Assembly (NCBI GenBank): GCA_935421135.1
Contig: OW285193.1
Location: 12,386,099 to 12,450,098, forward strand
Length of the DNA stretch: 64,000 bases
Direction of reading: 5' to 3'
Source of the DNA: Bugulina stolonifera
Lineage: Eukaryota; Bryozoa; Gymnolaemata; Cheilostomatida; Bugulidae
The stretch's first letter is position 1; the number at the start of each line of letters is the position of its first letter. Below, piece after piece: positions 12,801 to 33,900 of this stretch. The position numbers were made by a program, and so were the translations under genes. The notes beneath the pieces are model-generated. The model searched no databases. It was not told the origin of the DNA and saw only the letters and a list, made by a program, of their open reading frames with translations.

Positions 12801-13697
12801 TCATTGAAGGGTCACAAGAACTTTGTCATGCAGATCGACTGGTCTGAGGACTCTGAATATATCCAGAGCGTGTCTGGAGATTATGATCTAATGTTCTGTG
12901 AGTGGACAACTCCAAATATATGAGAGATATTAGATTCTGTAGGACAGCAATTAACAAAGATAATTTGCTGTGTTATATGAAAAGACAGCTACATGTATTT
13001 GTAATATTGCTTAACCAACTTCTTGGCTCCTTTGAATTTCCAATCAGCAACATTCATTTTCATTACACATCAAGTCACATTATACACTAGAATGCTAGTA
13101 CATGTACATGTATTTTGGATATCTCTCCATTCGTTTGTAGGGAACATCTATGAAATGAGGAGAGAACAGGACCCCTCTGTTATTAGGGACATCAGCTGGT
13201 CAACACAGTCATGTGTCCTGGGCTACAGCACTGCAGGTCCGTGGACACATCTAGAGGAGGAGGATGAGGATATAAACATTGTGTGCAAGAGTAACTACGA
13301 GGACTATCTAGCTGTTGGAGACAACCAAGGAGCACTCAGATTGTTCAAATACCCTGCCTCTGCAGCCAAGGTAATGGGCCAGCATGAGTGTCACCTCCCC
13401 TTCCCGGAATAAACTGGAGTATTTACAGTATGAACAGCACTGAGCTAATCACACTCATGGGTTTGCATTGAGAACAACATTAAATTTTGTTTTTGTCCTA
13501 CACTTTCGAACATTGTCTGTATTATTAATATACCAACTTGCTTTGTATTTTAGCCTGATTTCTATGAGAGAAAGGCCTACTCATCACATGTGACAAACGT
13601 CAAGTTCCTATTTGATGACAGTTATCTTCTCTCTACTGGTGGGATAGATGCAGGTCTCATGCAGTGGGCACTAGTCGATCCAAAAACTCCCCGCTAA
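866..13697 (+). CDS. DCX-EMAP: DCX-EMAP: tandem doublecortin + HELP + WD-repeat microtubule-associated protein (5' partial)
   Basis: Microtubule-associated protein joining two doublecortin domains to an EML-type beta-propeller. The fly homologue acts in mechanosensory cilia (family knowledge). Exons: 866-1032, 1379-1547, 2406-2507, 2709-2864, 3073-3195, 3571-3769, 3997-4212, 4698-4718, 5528-5578, 5935-6157, 6533-6707, 7069-7164, 7367-7399, 7862-8017, 8435-8595, 9127-9239, 9645-9775, 10728-10859, 11165-11321, 11843-11899, 12706-12897, 13141-13370, 13554-13697. All phases join, giving 1067 codons and a TAA stop. Doublecortin 1 is about residues 57-145 ([29 protein letters not shown]). Doublecortin 2 is about 183-265 ([16 protein letters not shown]). 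A basic/proline linker follows, then HELP at about 412-470 ([26 protein letters not shown]) and WD blades such as [37 protein letters not shown] and a final [12 protein letters not shown]. The start codon is not identified; an upstream exon is likely. The donor after 11321 (GTTCGT) is weak. Confidence 0.9.
1379..3646 (+). other. Tandem doublecortin (DCX) domain region, exons 2-6
   Basis: Two doublecortin ubiquitin-like folds lie in series before the HELP domain. The first begins [11 protein letters not shown], continues with the family pattern of a short basic loop and a hydrophobic [15 protein letters not shown] helix, and ends at GQVYVCSD. The second begins [12 protein letters not shown] and ends [18 protein letters not shown]. 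Tandem DCX domains bind microtubules in doublecortin. Here they are fused to an EMAP propeller, the DCX-EMAP arrangement rather than the vertebrate EML arrangement, where a coiled coil occupies the N-terminus. Confidence 0.85.
3908..4000 (+). repeat. Three tandem acceptor-like copies before DCX-EMAP exon 7
   Basis: Three imperfect units of about 30 bp each carry a pyrimidine tract ending TTAGAC or GTAGAC (near 3951, 3970 and 3998). The third provides the acceptor used in the model (exon starts 3997). Entering at the first or second copy in the required phase runs into a TGA stop, so only the last is productive. Confidence 0.6.
4698..4718 (+). other. 21-nt microexon of DCX-EMAP
   Basis: A 21-nt segment bounded by TATGTAG and AGGTAATG in the linker between the DCX and HELP regions. 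It enters and leaves in phase 1 and would insert seven residues (GSLGTGR) without changing the frame. Being so short it could be fortuitous, but the match to both splice sites and to phase is exact. Confidence 0.5.
5091..5429. repeat. Pentanucleotide TAATG/TAGTG/TACTG tandem array
   Basis: About 340 bp made almost wholly of 5-bp units of the form TAxTG (mostly TAATG with TAGTG, TACTG and TAATT variants). It sits in the intron between DCX-EMAP exons 8 and 9. Because 5 is not a multiple of 3 it produces repetitive open frames (His-Tyr-Ile/Thr/Ser-Leu) on the minus strand that are not genes. Confidence 0.95.
5528..5578 (+). other. 51-nt frame-neutral exon of DCX-EMAP
   Basis: This exon lies between a GATTGCAG acceptor and a GGTAAAC donor, in phase 1 on both sides. 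It adds 17 residues just before the HELP exon (includes [11 protein letters not shown]). Skipping it keeps the reading frame, so it is a candidate cassette exon. Confidence 0.6.
7367..7399 (+). other. 33-nt frame-neutral exon of DCX-EMAP
   Basis: Exon of 11 codons ([11 protein letters not shown]) between a TTTCACCTTAG acceptor and a GGTATGT donor, phase 0 at both ends. It falls in a blade-to-blade loop where EML proteins, as I recall them, have no insertion. It is a likely cassette exon. Confidence 0.55.
11843..11899 (+). other. 57-nt basic cassette-type exon of DCX-EMAP
   Basis: Nineteen codons including the basic run [10 protein letters not shown], phase 1 at both ends. The flanking exons join directly as [11 protein letters not shown], a continuous WD-blade strand, if it is skipped. 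The inserted exon itself ends in MSP, restoring the same SP-D junction. This makes optional inclusion plausible. Confidence 0.6.
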
Positions 13698-14016
13698 ATT
13701 GTTTCCACACTATATTTTTACAGACAGTAACTGTGTATTATAAAATGTTATTGTATTTATATAGGTCAGAGTACCCACCCTAAATCTTTGACATACCCCC
13801 ACTCCTGACTGGTGTCCCTATATGTATGTGTCATTACAATTTAGAGAACTACAAGCTGTTTAAAATGTTTCTCGATTCCAGATTACTATTTTTCTAAAAA
13901 CTAAATTATCGACGTTACTCAGTTTATACACAAGTCCATTCTCCCAATTAGGTAGGTAGTGTTTGGGATTATTATTGAATTCCCTGCACTTTGTAAACTA
14001 GTTTTGATATCAGCTG

Positions 14017-14069
<53 letters not shown>

Positions 14070-14075
14070 TTACTG

Positions 14076-14161
<86 letters not shown>

Positions 14162-14733
14162 GACACTACACTGTATTAGTCCATTACCACTACAACTTGT
14201 ACTACACCGCCTCATCACTGTTTACTACATGCATCATTCATTCATTTTCGCTATTACTATGCATTGGCAGGCCCTCTATTTTCTATATAGTATAACTACT
14301 GTATTTAGCTGGAACATACTATGTACATGTAACTGTTAGCATTTCTCAAGCCTTTTGCCGCAATACTGTTTTCTTTCTCTATATACAATGTACACCATGT
14401 AGCGTGTACAATTATATTGATGATATTATTAATCTGAACAATGATGTTAAAATATTTATATTTTTTTAAATTAAATTCCACATCTTATTATATAATATAC
14501 ACATTGCTATTGATTTAGTCAATAAATTGCTTCCAAAATAAGTAAAAATAGTACACTTGTTAAAATGGATTAAACTTGATATTATTATTCTTATGTTTTT
14601 AATGTTACAGTAATATGAATATCTACTGATTCAAGAAATTACATATATACAAATGGAAAAGATAAGGTAAGTCACATAAATACTCTATAGTACAGTCACC
14701 TGTGAGGGGCATAGTTCACTATGTTTATGGTCT
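13698..14733. other. Convergent intergenic region DCX-EMAP / SYF2
   Basis: Holds the 3' untranslated regions of the two converging genes and a trinucleotide microsatellite. A candidate plus-strand AATAAA lies near 14520. On the minus strand an ATTAAA-type signal for SYF2 lies near 14598. No other gene is seen. Confidence 0.6.
14017..14160. repeat. (TAC)n trinucleotide microsatellite
   Basis: About 48 units of TAC/CTA with one interruption around 14068 (TATTACTGC). It gives spurious poly-Leu, poly-Ser and poly-Val open frames on both strands. It lies in the 3' intergenic region of DCX-EMAP. Confidence 0.98.
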
Positions 14734-17277
14734 CTATAATGCTGTTCCTCTCTCCAGATTTTGTTTAATCTCTGTAGTGTATTTTCCATAGAATCTCTCC
14801 AGTTTCTGGTTGAACTTGGCATTCCTTGTATTAATATAGTCAATGTCCGCGTCTTCATCGTGGGTGCGACGTCTCGTATACTTGGCCCTTTTCTCAATCC
14901 TATAATATTCAGCATAATTTATGTAATGTCATTGTGTTGGAATCCTGACTATGGTAGCAAATAATAAATATATAACATAATAATCTTCAGCTGAATTGCA
15001 CAACGAAATTCCATCTGAACTACCGATTTCAACATACATGTAATTATGTTTTCAGCCAGTACTTGCAAAGAAAAAAGACAACTCTTAAATCAGTGTCAAA
15101 TATCGTAAACATACATGTAATATACTTGAGATTCAAATTTGCTGTTATCACTTTTTCTCAACGTTTTCCATAGAATTTTTATGATCTTGCCAGCCAACTA
15201 TAATATAGGCCTACTCCCATGAACTACATAACTATACAACTACTCACTGTTTCTCTAAGTCACCACACATTCTATCTATTCCTTCTTCAGTATCTTTGTG
15301 CATTTCTTCTAGTCCTAGTGTGTTCACATCAGCATAGAAGGCATCACCCCTGCATTGCATTATTATGATTGAAAGTGTATAAACATACCATACACGACGC
15401 TATCAACCATAGCAGACTGTGGACCAGAATCACAAGATCAACACATATATTAATGTCAAGTCACATGAATCATTGATCACACTATTTTAGCAGTATCTGG
15501 CTTGTCACTATTGAGATTTACATATCTGTAGCTGGAAGATGCACTTCACTTGAATACATAGTATACTCCATATAATTTTTGTATAGCTTGGTTGTTTTTT
15601 AAAATGATTTGGAAATTTGACATACTAATTTTTAACATTCACAAGGAGTAGATTTCAAGCTATCAGAAGAATGACTCTATTAGTACCTACATGTACATGT
15701 AGGTACTTGAGAGAAACAAGAACTTACATCTTGTCTTTCTTTTCCTGGTAATCTTTCATGTCTGGTTTGAAAGCCTTTGTAAGCCTGGTGTTCTGCCTTG
15801 CAGTCATCTCTTCATATGCTATTAGTAGTAGAATAATTATATCTGGTTATTAAACATCTAGTGGAATGTTTATCTACATATCCATTAATACATCTCAGAA
15901 GTGGAGGACATCTTCTAAAGTGTAAGTGTATGACTTTGTGTATATGATGGTTAAGTGACTTACTGGAGAATCCAGTGAGAGGATTAGCTTTCTTTCTCTT
16001 GTGTAGCATCCTCTCGGCTTCATCAGCCTGTACATCCAGCAGTTTCATTCTGTCGTAATCTTGCCCTGAATGTGAAGGTATGCCACAGTCATTATACAAT
16101 CAACAGATATATGCATCCACTCTACACCATAAGTGAATAAATATATACATGTAATATATGTATATACCATTGCAGTGAACACAATTAATTTCATCCACTA
16201 GAACTGATAGGTTTTAACAAATATTATGATAAATAAATATTTCCAAGATGCAGGCTGCAATCCGATTTATATTGAAGTGGAATTAAATCAAATGAAATAC
16301 TGAATCGTTCATATAGAATTTCTAGCCCCCTTATATTGAATTATCAATTGAAAAAAATTAGAATATTTATGTTCTAGTCATCCAGTGTAATATGTGCAAT
16401 GTATTTATCCCAGCACATTATACATATACAACCTTGTGCTTTGCACTCTTTTTTCCTTTCAGCCTCTTGCTCCTCCCATTCCAATCTCTTCCTCTTTGCT
16501 TCTATATTAGCTGGTTCTTTGTTACGTTTGTCCTCCTCTACTACCTCCCCATGGTTTAGCTTTCTTGCCTCATTCTACAATACCATAATACAAAACTTCA
16601 AAGTCAAGTAACGCCAATATGTCTGTTAGATTTGTCAAACAGAAAAATATCAAAATTGATTCAAATTACAAAACTAAAGATGAATTGTTGATTAAATTCC
16701 AGGTCACTCCATTGAGCTATGTTTGTATTCTTTGCCTTCACTCTCAACAATTCCAACATTTCTTACAACCCAACAAAATATTGTCTTTTATTAGGGCCTA
16801 CAATTGCTGAGACACCAATCTGAACATACATATGAAAAATAATGTACTACACTATTCAATTCCCCTACAGAAATTATCTGAATGTACTTATAATTGGCCT
16901 ATACACAAACACAGTATTGAACAAGTGAACTCAGAAAATTACTCTTTTTAGGTGTAACTCCCTTAGTCTTTTTAATCGCTCCTCCTTTTTCTGTGCAGCT
17001 GTTTGACTAGTTGAGGCCCCATCTGAGTGGGTGGAAACCTACATATAGAATTATAGGCCTAATGTGAAGTATTACATTGACGAAAATTATAGAGTAATAT
17101 AACATTATAATATACTCGCCAAGAAAATCATGCTAAAACCAATTATATTAATAAATAAAACTAGTGAGAATATTCGACCATATATCAATAATTAACATGA
17201 CCTATTTCTGTGTACGCCACCTTAAAACTGAGACTATTTATTATAAAATCATACTTACAGATGACATGACGCCTGTA
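14734..17277 (-). CDS. SYF2: Pre-mRNA-splicing factor SYF2
   Basis: SYF2 is a nuclear component of the Prp19-associated (NTC) spliceosome complex. The whole gene is present. Coding exons in transcript order (plus coordinates) are 17269-17277, 16943-17038, 16433-16574, 15964-16065, 15728-15818, 15248-15349 and 14734-14899. They join in phase to 235 aa plus TAG; the vertebrate protein is about 243 aa. Recognised blocks in order are [98 protein letters not shown] and the C-terminal [16 protein letters not shown]. Exon 1 contributes only Met-Ser-Ser. The donor after 16433 is a weak GTTGTA. The gene converges with DCX-EMAP and diverges from the mannosidase gene. Confidence 0.95.
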
Positions 17278-18311
17278 ATTAGACCACAACAATATGGCTA
17301 TTTGATCCCTAACCAAACTTGTATCTTCAGTCCCTCCTGCCTGTATAGCAAAATGATAAATATGTGACTGTGTAAAATACAATTTACTCGTAATATTAAC
17401 AATAATCACTAAATATAAATTGGATGCGTAATAAAACAACTATTTTCAATGTTTGGATACATAGCATAATTTATTATCATAATAGTTAGACCTGCTTAGC
17501 AGGCTACATTAGAATTAATGATTTTGATTTAATAGGTAGGCTATCTATCAGTCAATTTTATTCATTTGCATTGCATTTACATTACTAATAAATATAATAA
17601 TTATAATAGTTATTTAATTTTCTATTTTTACCAATTTTCAATATCAATGTTCAACCTAATCTAATGCTAAATTCAATCTCATCTGATTTATTTTTATTCA
17701 AATAAGATTTTAATTTGTATTGATTACATAATTATTACAATTATATATATATTAAATAAATACATTGTATTTATATTATAATTAATAATTATATATTTAA
17801 TTATATAAATATCATAATTATATATTCATATTCGATATTGATAGGACAGGTTCGATGTTCATGTTGGCCACTGCGGATTACTAATATTCAATAACTACAT
17901 TTCGAAATTAAGAGGACATCAAGTTGTACTTTATGGAGTATGAATCATTGAGCATATGTTATACGAAAAAGTTAAAATAACCCAATGCACGATATGAGTA
18001 ATTACTAATTAGTATATACATGTACATGTACATATAAATAAAAATCATTCAGATTGCAAAATAACTTTACAACCTCTTGTATCTGGGAGGAAATATTATC
18101 GTACATCGATGGGTTAAACTTGACCTCAGAAATGTTTCCTAGGTTTTATTTCAATGAGCTCTTATATATTTACTAACCTATTACTATAACCCAATTTCAA
18201 CAGACAGGAAAATTAATTCGCAGCCTCAGATTTCACTCTACGTATGTCTTTCTCATGAAATCTACCATAACCAGCTCAAAGAAAAATTCAAAGAACTTTA
18301 TATAATTAACT

Positions 18312-18890
18312 CAGAGATGCCAGACTCGAGTTAATTCAAGTAACATTTTATGGCTTACTAGAAGGACTCGTGACTTGAATATACAGCTGTCAAAACCTTG
18401 TAACTTGAATCGTAATTTAATTATGCCAATGATCAAAGACTCTTAACTCACACATCATTATCTTATGATGAAATATTCAATAACTTCGTTGGGCAGCTGT
18501 AAATTGGATTGAATAGAACTAACCACAGTTATAACCACAACTGTAACCACAATTATAACATATTTTGTGCTAAAACAGGGAATTTTTGCTTTGAAATTTG
18601 AACTTTCAGCACTACCTCCTAACAATATTTCATCATCAGCTAAATGATAGCTCAATAACTCTATAAAAAGACTCGAGTTAAACAAGCAAAGAATTGAATC
18701 GAAACTTGCTCGTAGCTAACTTGGATGACTTGATAAAAACTTGAGTTTCTGGAGACATGTAAATATTTAACTTGTAACTTGAAAGTTTCCATCTGTCACC
18801 AAAAAGAACTGACTTGTAACTTGAAGAGTCACAACTAAGAATTGGCCATAGAAACTTGAGTTTCTAAAATAAAACTTGCAATCATCTTTG
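18312..18890 (+). mobile_element. hAT-like MITE, family A copy 1 (579 bp, perfect 8-bp TSD)
   Basis: The left end is CAGAGATGCC and the right end is a decayed ATCATCTTTG. It is flanked by identical 8-bp duplications AATTAACT at 18304-18311 and 18891-18898, the target-site length of hAT elements. The body is rich in repeated ACTTGA/TCAAGT and AACTCGAG motifs in both orientations, like subterminal transposase-binding repeats. There is no coding capacity. It is homologous to the copies at 19217-19799 and, inverted, 51884-52945. Confidence 0.85.
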
Positions 18891-18903
18891 AATTAACTAC
18901 TGG

Positions 18904-19212
18904 CAGAACTGTAGCAACCAGGGGGGCAAGGTGGGCATTTACCACCCCAGAAATCTGTCCAAAAAACAAATATTTGTTGGTGTCGATTCTCAAAATTGAA
19001 CTTTGTACAGTTGTACACATTCACATTGATCACAAATTTATGGTCAGTGTTATAGTCTAAGTCTGAAAGACAGTATAAGCGGCCTCTGATCCTGTCTATT
19101 TGACTAGAATTTGATAGAGAACATTTAAGATATTTTTAATATCGGTCTGGGCAGCCCGATGCTCCGGCCTGGGCTTTTTGCCCCTCAGCCAAAAATAATT
19201 GTTACAGCCCTG
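18904..19212 (+). mobile_element. hAT-like MITE, family B copy 1 (309 bp)
   Basis: Homologous along its length to the element at 37714-37983. The left end has drifted (CAGAACTGTAGCAACC); the right end ends TTACAGCCCTG. Flanks ACTAC-TGG and ACTAC-AGA suggest a decayed 8-bp duplication. It lies between two family A copies. Non-coding. Confidence 0.8.
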
Positions 19213-19216
19213 ACTA

Positions 19217-19799
19217 CAGAGATGCCAGACTTGAGTTAATTCAAGCAACATTTTGTGGCTTATTGGAAGGACCCGTGACTTGAATATATAGCTATTAAAA
19301 ACTTGTAACTTGAATTGTAATTTAGTGAGGGCTATAATTCGTAACTCGCACATCATTTATTTAATTTAATTATGTTGAAATATTGATATCCAGTAACTCG
19401 AGTTTTCCTTGGGCAGCTGTAAATTTCAATGAATAGAAATAACCACAATTATAACACATTTTACATTGAAACAGGGACATTTGCTTTGAAATTTGAACTT
19501 CTGGCACCAGTAACCATACCCTAACAATATTTCACCATGACCATAAGCTAAATAATAGCCCAATAACTCTAAAAAACACTCGAGTTAAACAAAAAAAGAA
19601 TTGAATTGTAACTTCAATTGTAGTTAGTCTAGATAACTTGATAAAAACTGGAGTTTCTGGAAACATGTAAATATTTTAACTTGTACCTTGAAAGTTTCGA
19701 TTAGTCACTAAAAAGAATTGACTTGTAACTTAAAGAGTCACAACTAAGAATTGGCCATGGCAACTTGAGTTTCCAAAATAGAACTTGCAAACATCTCTG
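19217..19799 (+). mobile_element. hAT-like MITE, family A copy 2 (583 bp)
   Basis: The ends are perfect inverted CAGAGATG and CATCTCTG. The body is colinear with the copy at 18312-18890 at roughly 80-90% identity by eye. No clean target duplication is visible, possibly because later insertion or recombination removed it. Same orientation as copy 1. Confidence 0.85.
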
Positions 19800-20393
19800 A
19801 TATCTATGTACTTATGTGTTTGTAGTACCATGAAAGAGTTAATATATCTTTCAAAAAGTGTTTTTTTTTCTTTTTTTGCATCTTTTCTTTTCACACAGAC
19901 CACACTAGTGTGTGTAAAGTCGTTAGGACTCAGTAATTTTTTGTATGTTCTATGTTATATGTGCTATGTCTTTAATTAGTGAATCCCTACACCTTTACTT
20001 TTTCGAGCGTCTCGGTGCAGTTAGTGCTGTGTAGACTACTGTTTGATCTACCATTAGATTATCACAAATTTTATATAGCTCCAAAAATGTACAAGTTGAT
20101 TCAATTAAAAAGGAGATTTTGCAGTGAGTTAGTTTAGTCACAAGTAGTACTAAACTAAAACAACACGCAAATTAGCTCTATATATATGAAATGTTTTGTC
20201 TGAAAGAATTGTAGGACACGAACTGAAGACTCCAACTCTATTAATTTGATTAGTACAATAGTATTAAAAACTGTCTCCTCTTCTGGTTTTACTAGTAAAC
20301 AGTTTAGTTTTATGACTGGGTGAAATTGTACTATATCATGCCTATCTTTGTTGCAGATTGCAGTTGCGATCAGAGTTACTTCTACCAACAGCT

Positions 20394-30954
<10,561 letters not shown>

Positions 30955-33900
30955 CCTTCCCCTTGATCTCTCCTATCAGTAGCCCGTATCTGTGACATAA
31001 TAATAGAAGATGTAGAGGTAAAAGCCTGGATTCCATGCTATCTAAAAGAAGAGTGCCAGATATGGTGGCAAGATGCCGTAAATGTACCCACCCACTTTTA
31101 GGGGACTAGGTTATTATATTAAAGCAATAATAGTAGTTGTGATGCATTTATAGCATTATAATAACTACATTATATGCCGTAGTACTAGAGATGGGGGAGG
31201 TCTTCCTGGATGCAGTGCAGATTGGCTTATGACAAACTCACCTCATTATTCTTAATACCAATGGTCTCCATTGCTACTATTTACTTTGTTTAATATTGTA
31301 CTTTGCTCTATGCAGATCTTTAAAATGTGATTACTTGAATATCCTCTGCTTTTTTGTGAGTCTAGTGACAAAATAATAATCGCTAGAATAGTCGGAGTGC
31401 TACACTGCTTAGAGTAACCCCTACCATTTTTGAAAATTCTACTAGTTTACTACATGTACTTGTTTGTTCAAGGATGGGGTTTGCCACCTTTTTATTATAT
31501 TATTTTGTATCTCTGTATGTTGTTCTGTATTCAGCAACATAACTTACACCATGACTCAATATTTGCCACAAGACATTACATTATCTGTTGGCGCTTTGAT
31601 ACTTTTCCAGAACGATTGTTGTAATGTTGTTGGTCAGTCTTTTCAACAAATTGTGCAATTCTTGTAGTTTTTCATTAAGTGTATACTGTATAGATTACCA
31701 TATACATGTAAATATAGCAGAAGAATCCATTCCTCCGTGACATAAAGTATTCATTTTCTAAAGCTAATTTTGAATATTGTTTTACCAGAATTACTAACTT
31801 CTTTGGGAAGTTGGCAGGATTGAGGAAGTAATTCAAATCTGTGGGCTCATTTTAGATTGGAATATTAGTGGATTTATGGGAGGAAACATGAGCCTTTGCC
31901 ATCATTTCTAGAAAATATATTTTTCCTCAAATATCATTAAATTAGCTTTGAAACTCACATTTTCTCTCAACTTTGCTAAATATTTTAATGCATATTATTT
32001 TTCAACCCAGTGCATGCACATGTTGGGTGCATAATGCCTGAGAGCATGTTAACAGCTGGTCAGAACCAAGTTTTTGCAAAATTAGGCAAAAAGGCATATG
32101 GGGCCACCTCTACTCTAACATGCAAGTAAACTAATCAATTTTTGGTTAGCTATGGAGGTTTCTACAAGTGCTGCTGTGTTGGAAATTCCAGTTATAGCCT
32201 GCTGGAATTTCCCAGGCACTATTTGCAATCAACTTCGGACTGTCAGAGGGTCCATCATGCTCCGGGTGTTTACTTGTTGCAGTTGCTCATAGAGCTCTCT
32301 TCAGTTGCTGATGACAGATTAGTCTCTCTGCTCAGCTGATGTACTTTTTAAGAAGCAGTCAGGAGGGAACCGAATTTAATCCCAACTACATGTAGGTGCT
32401 GGCGAGTTGACCTCAAAATAACAATTTTACGGCAAATTGTGGACTAGATACTTTGACATTATTTTGCTGGACGATATTGAAAAAATGACCTATATCCATG
32501 TACATGTATTTACAGTGTTGGAGGCAACTGTGCCATGTGAAGCCTATACTAATAAAGTACTAGTATTTATTTCCATGTACACTGTGCATGTGATGTTACC
32601 TGTACATATACGTTTAATGTACATTGCTTATAGAGCATGAAGTGTACAAATAGTCAATTTACGCTAGGTCTAAATGTACACTAAACCTTCCAAAAACATA
32701 CTGTACATAATATATGGTCAATCCAGCTGACATCAGCAATCAGGTGATCACCAGGAGACCTTACTTTTGCACGTATCATCAACATCCATAATTTCATTAT
32801 CCTGTACCTGCGAGCAGTATCTTTAGTTCACATTTAGGATGGGGCTAATATTTAAATTAATTGCTACATTTTAATTTTTGGTCACTGGCTTATGATTTCA
32901 TCATCAGCTATTTATTAGCTATTACTTGCATCTTAATTATTCAGGGCAACAAGTTTATTTAGAGGTTGTTGACCTACATACTGGTATAACTAATCACCAA
33001 CAGCTATTAAATCCACTTCTGCAACATCCTGCAAATAAGTGGGCAGTGGTACAAAAACAAATTTGTAATGATTGCTTTCTTATCAAATTTTTGATGAAAA
33101 TCATGCATGTAATACACAGATTGAGCCCATATATGTCATTAGACCTACAAGAGGTTTCATTTCTGTACTATTTAGTAATTTAAATACGGTATTCTGCTGA
33201 ACATTTCTTTGAAGTTCTCAGCTTTCTTCTAAACAGACCTCCACTTTGATTTGGAAAATGAAGTGAAGCAGGGATGCATATTAGCCCTAACTCTTCTCAA
33301 TCTTTCTACCCAGGAGTTCTAAACCTTGTATTCATATATTTCGACGAGGTGCCTGGGTTCAAGGCAGACTGAATGCACCATTTCTGTTTACCGTTAATCA
33401 GTTTAAATGGGTGTCAAAATTGGTTGGCTTAAACCCTCAAAAAAAATTCCAGTGGCCTAATTGCTTCATTTGCTTTTCCATCTTTTTTAATAAGTATTTT
33501 AGTACCAACCTTGGTGAAGTACTAATTGAAAAGGAAATGTTTGGTAAAAGTACAGGTAGGAAATTCTCTTTAACCACCCCCACAGTGATGCTCCAAATCA
33601 ATTTAAGTTACAAAAATAACTTTGTTTCTACTGAAATTTGTCTAATGTCTATTTGCTATCTTTGCTGTCGAAATTCACATAGTCTATAACTCTATGTAGT
33701 ATATACTGTACATTACATGTATAGTTTATTGGGTTACCAGCACACACATGATGTTGTTCATGGGGAGGTAAATCTGGTATGCTCTCAATCAAAAGGAAAC
33801 TTCTTTGTGTCTACCTATTATTCTATGGCTAATTTTCTACAGTAGTGTGTGATCTTATCCAATAATATACACATCTTCAATTACTTATGATCATACAGAA

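Larger units (their letters stand above)
5935..13697 (+). other. HELP motif and EML-type WD-repeat propeller region
   Basis: The exon at 5935-6157 carries the hydrophobic EMAP-like protein (HELP) motif, and the following exons carry WD repeats. Together these form the tandem atypical propeller (TAPE) domain that EML proteins use to bind tubulin. Repeat signatures run to the last codons ([19 protein letters not shown]), so the propeller region is complete. Confidence 0.85.
17278..20393. other. Divergent intergenic region SYF2 / mannosidase with MITE cluster
   Basis: From 17278 to about 18300 it is very AT-rich (long A/T runs near 17570-17850) and must hold the SYF2 promoter. From 18312 to 19799 it consists almost entirely of three transposon copies. 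From 19800 to 20356 it holds the mannosidase promoter and upstream exon(s), which I cannot delimit. A splice acceptor at 20355-20356 leaves 37 nt before the proposed mannosidase ATG. Confidence 0.6.

Noticed and set aside
13919..14339. Poly-Ser, poly-Val and poly-Leu open frames on both strands
   Set aside because: Produced by the TAC microsatellite; every frame of such an array is open and no flanking coding signal exists.
18835..19356. Minus-strand open frames across the MITE cluster
   Set aside because: They cross element boundaries and reflect non-coding MITE sequence; the similar frame at 37655-37963 is the same element family.
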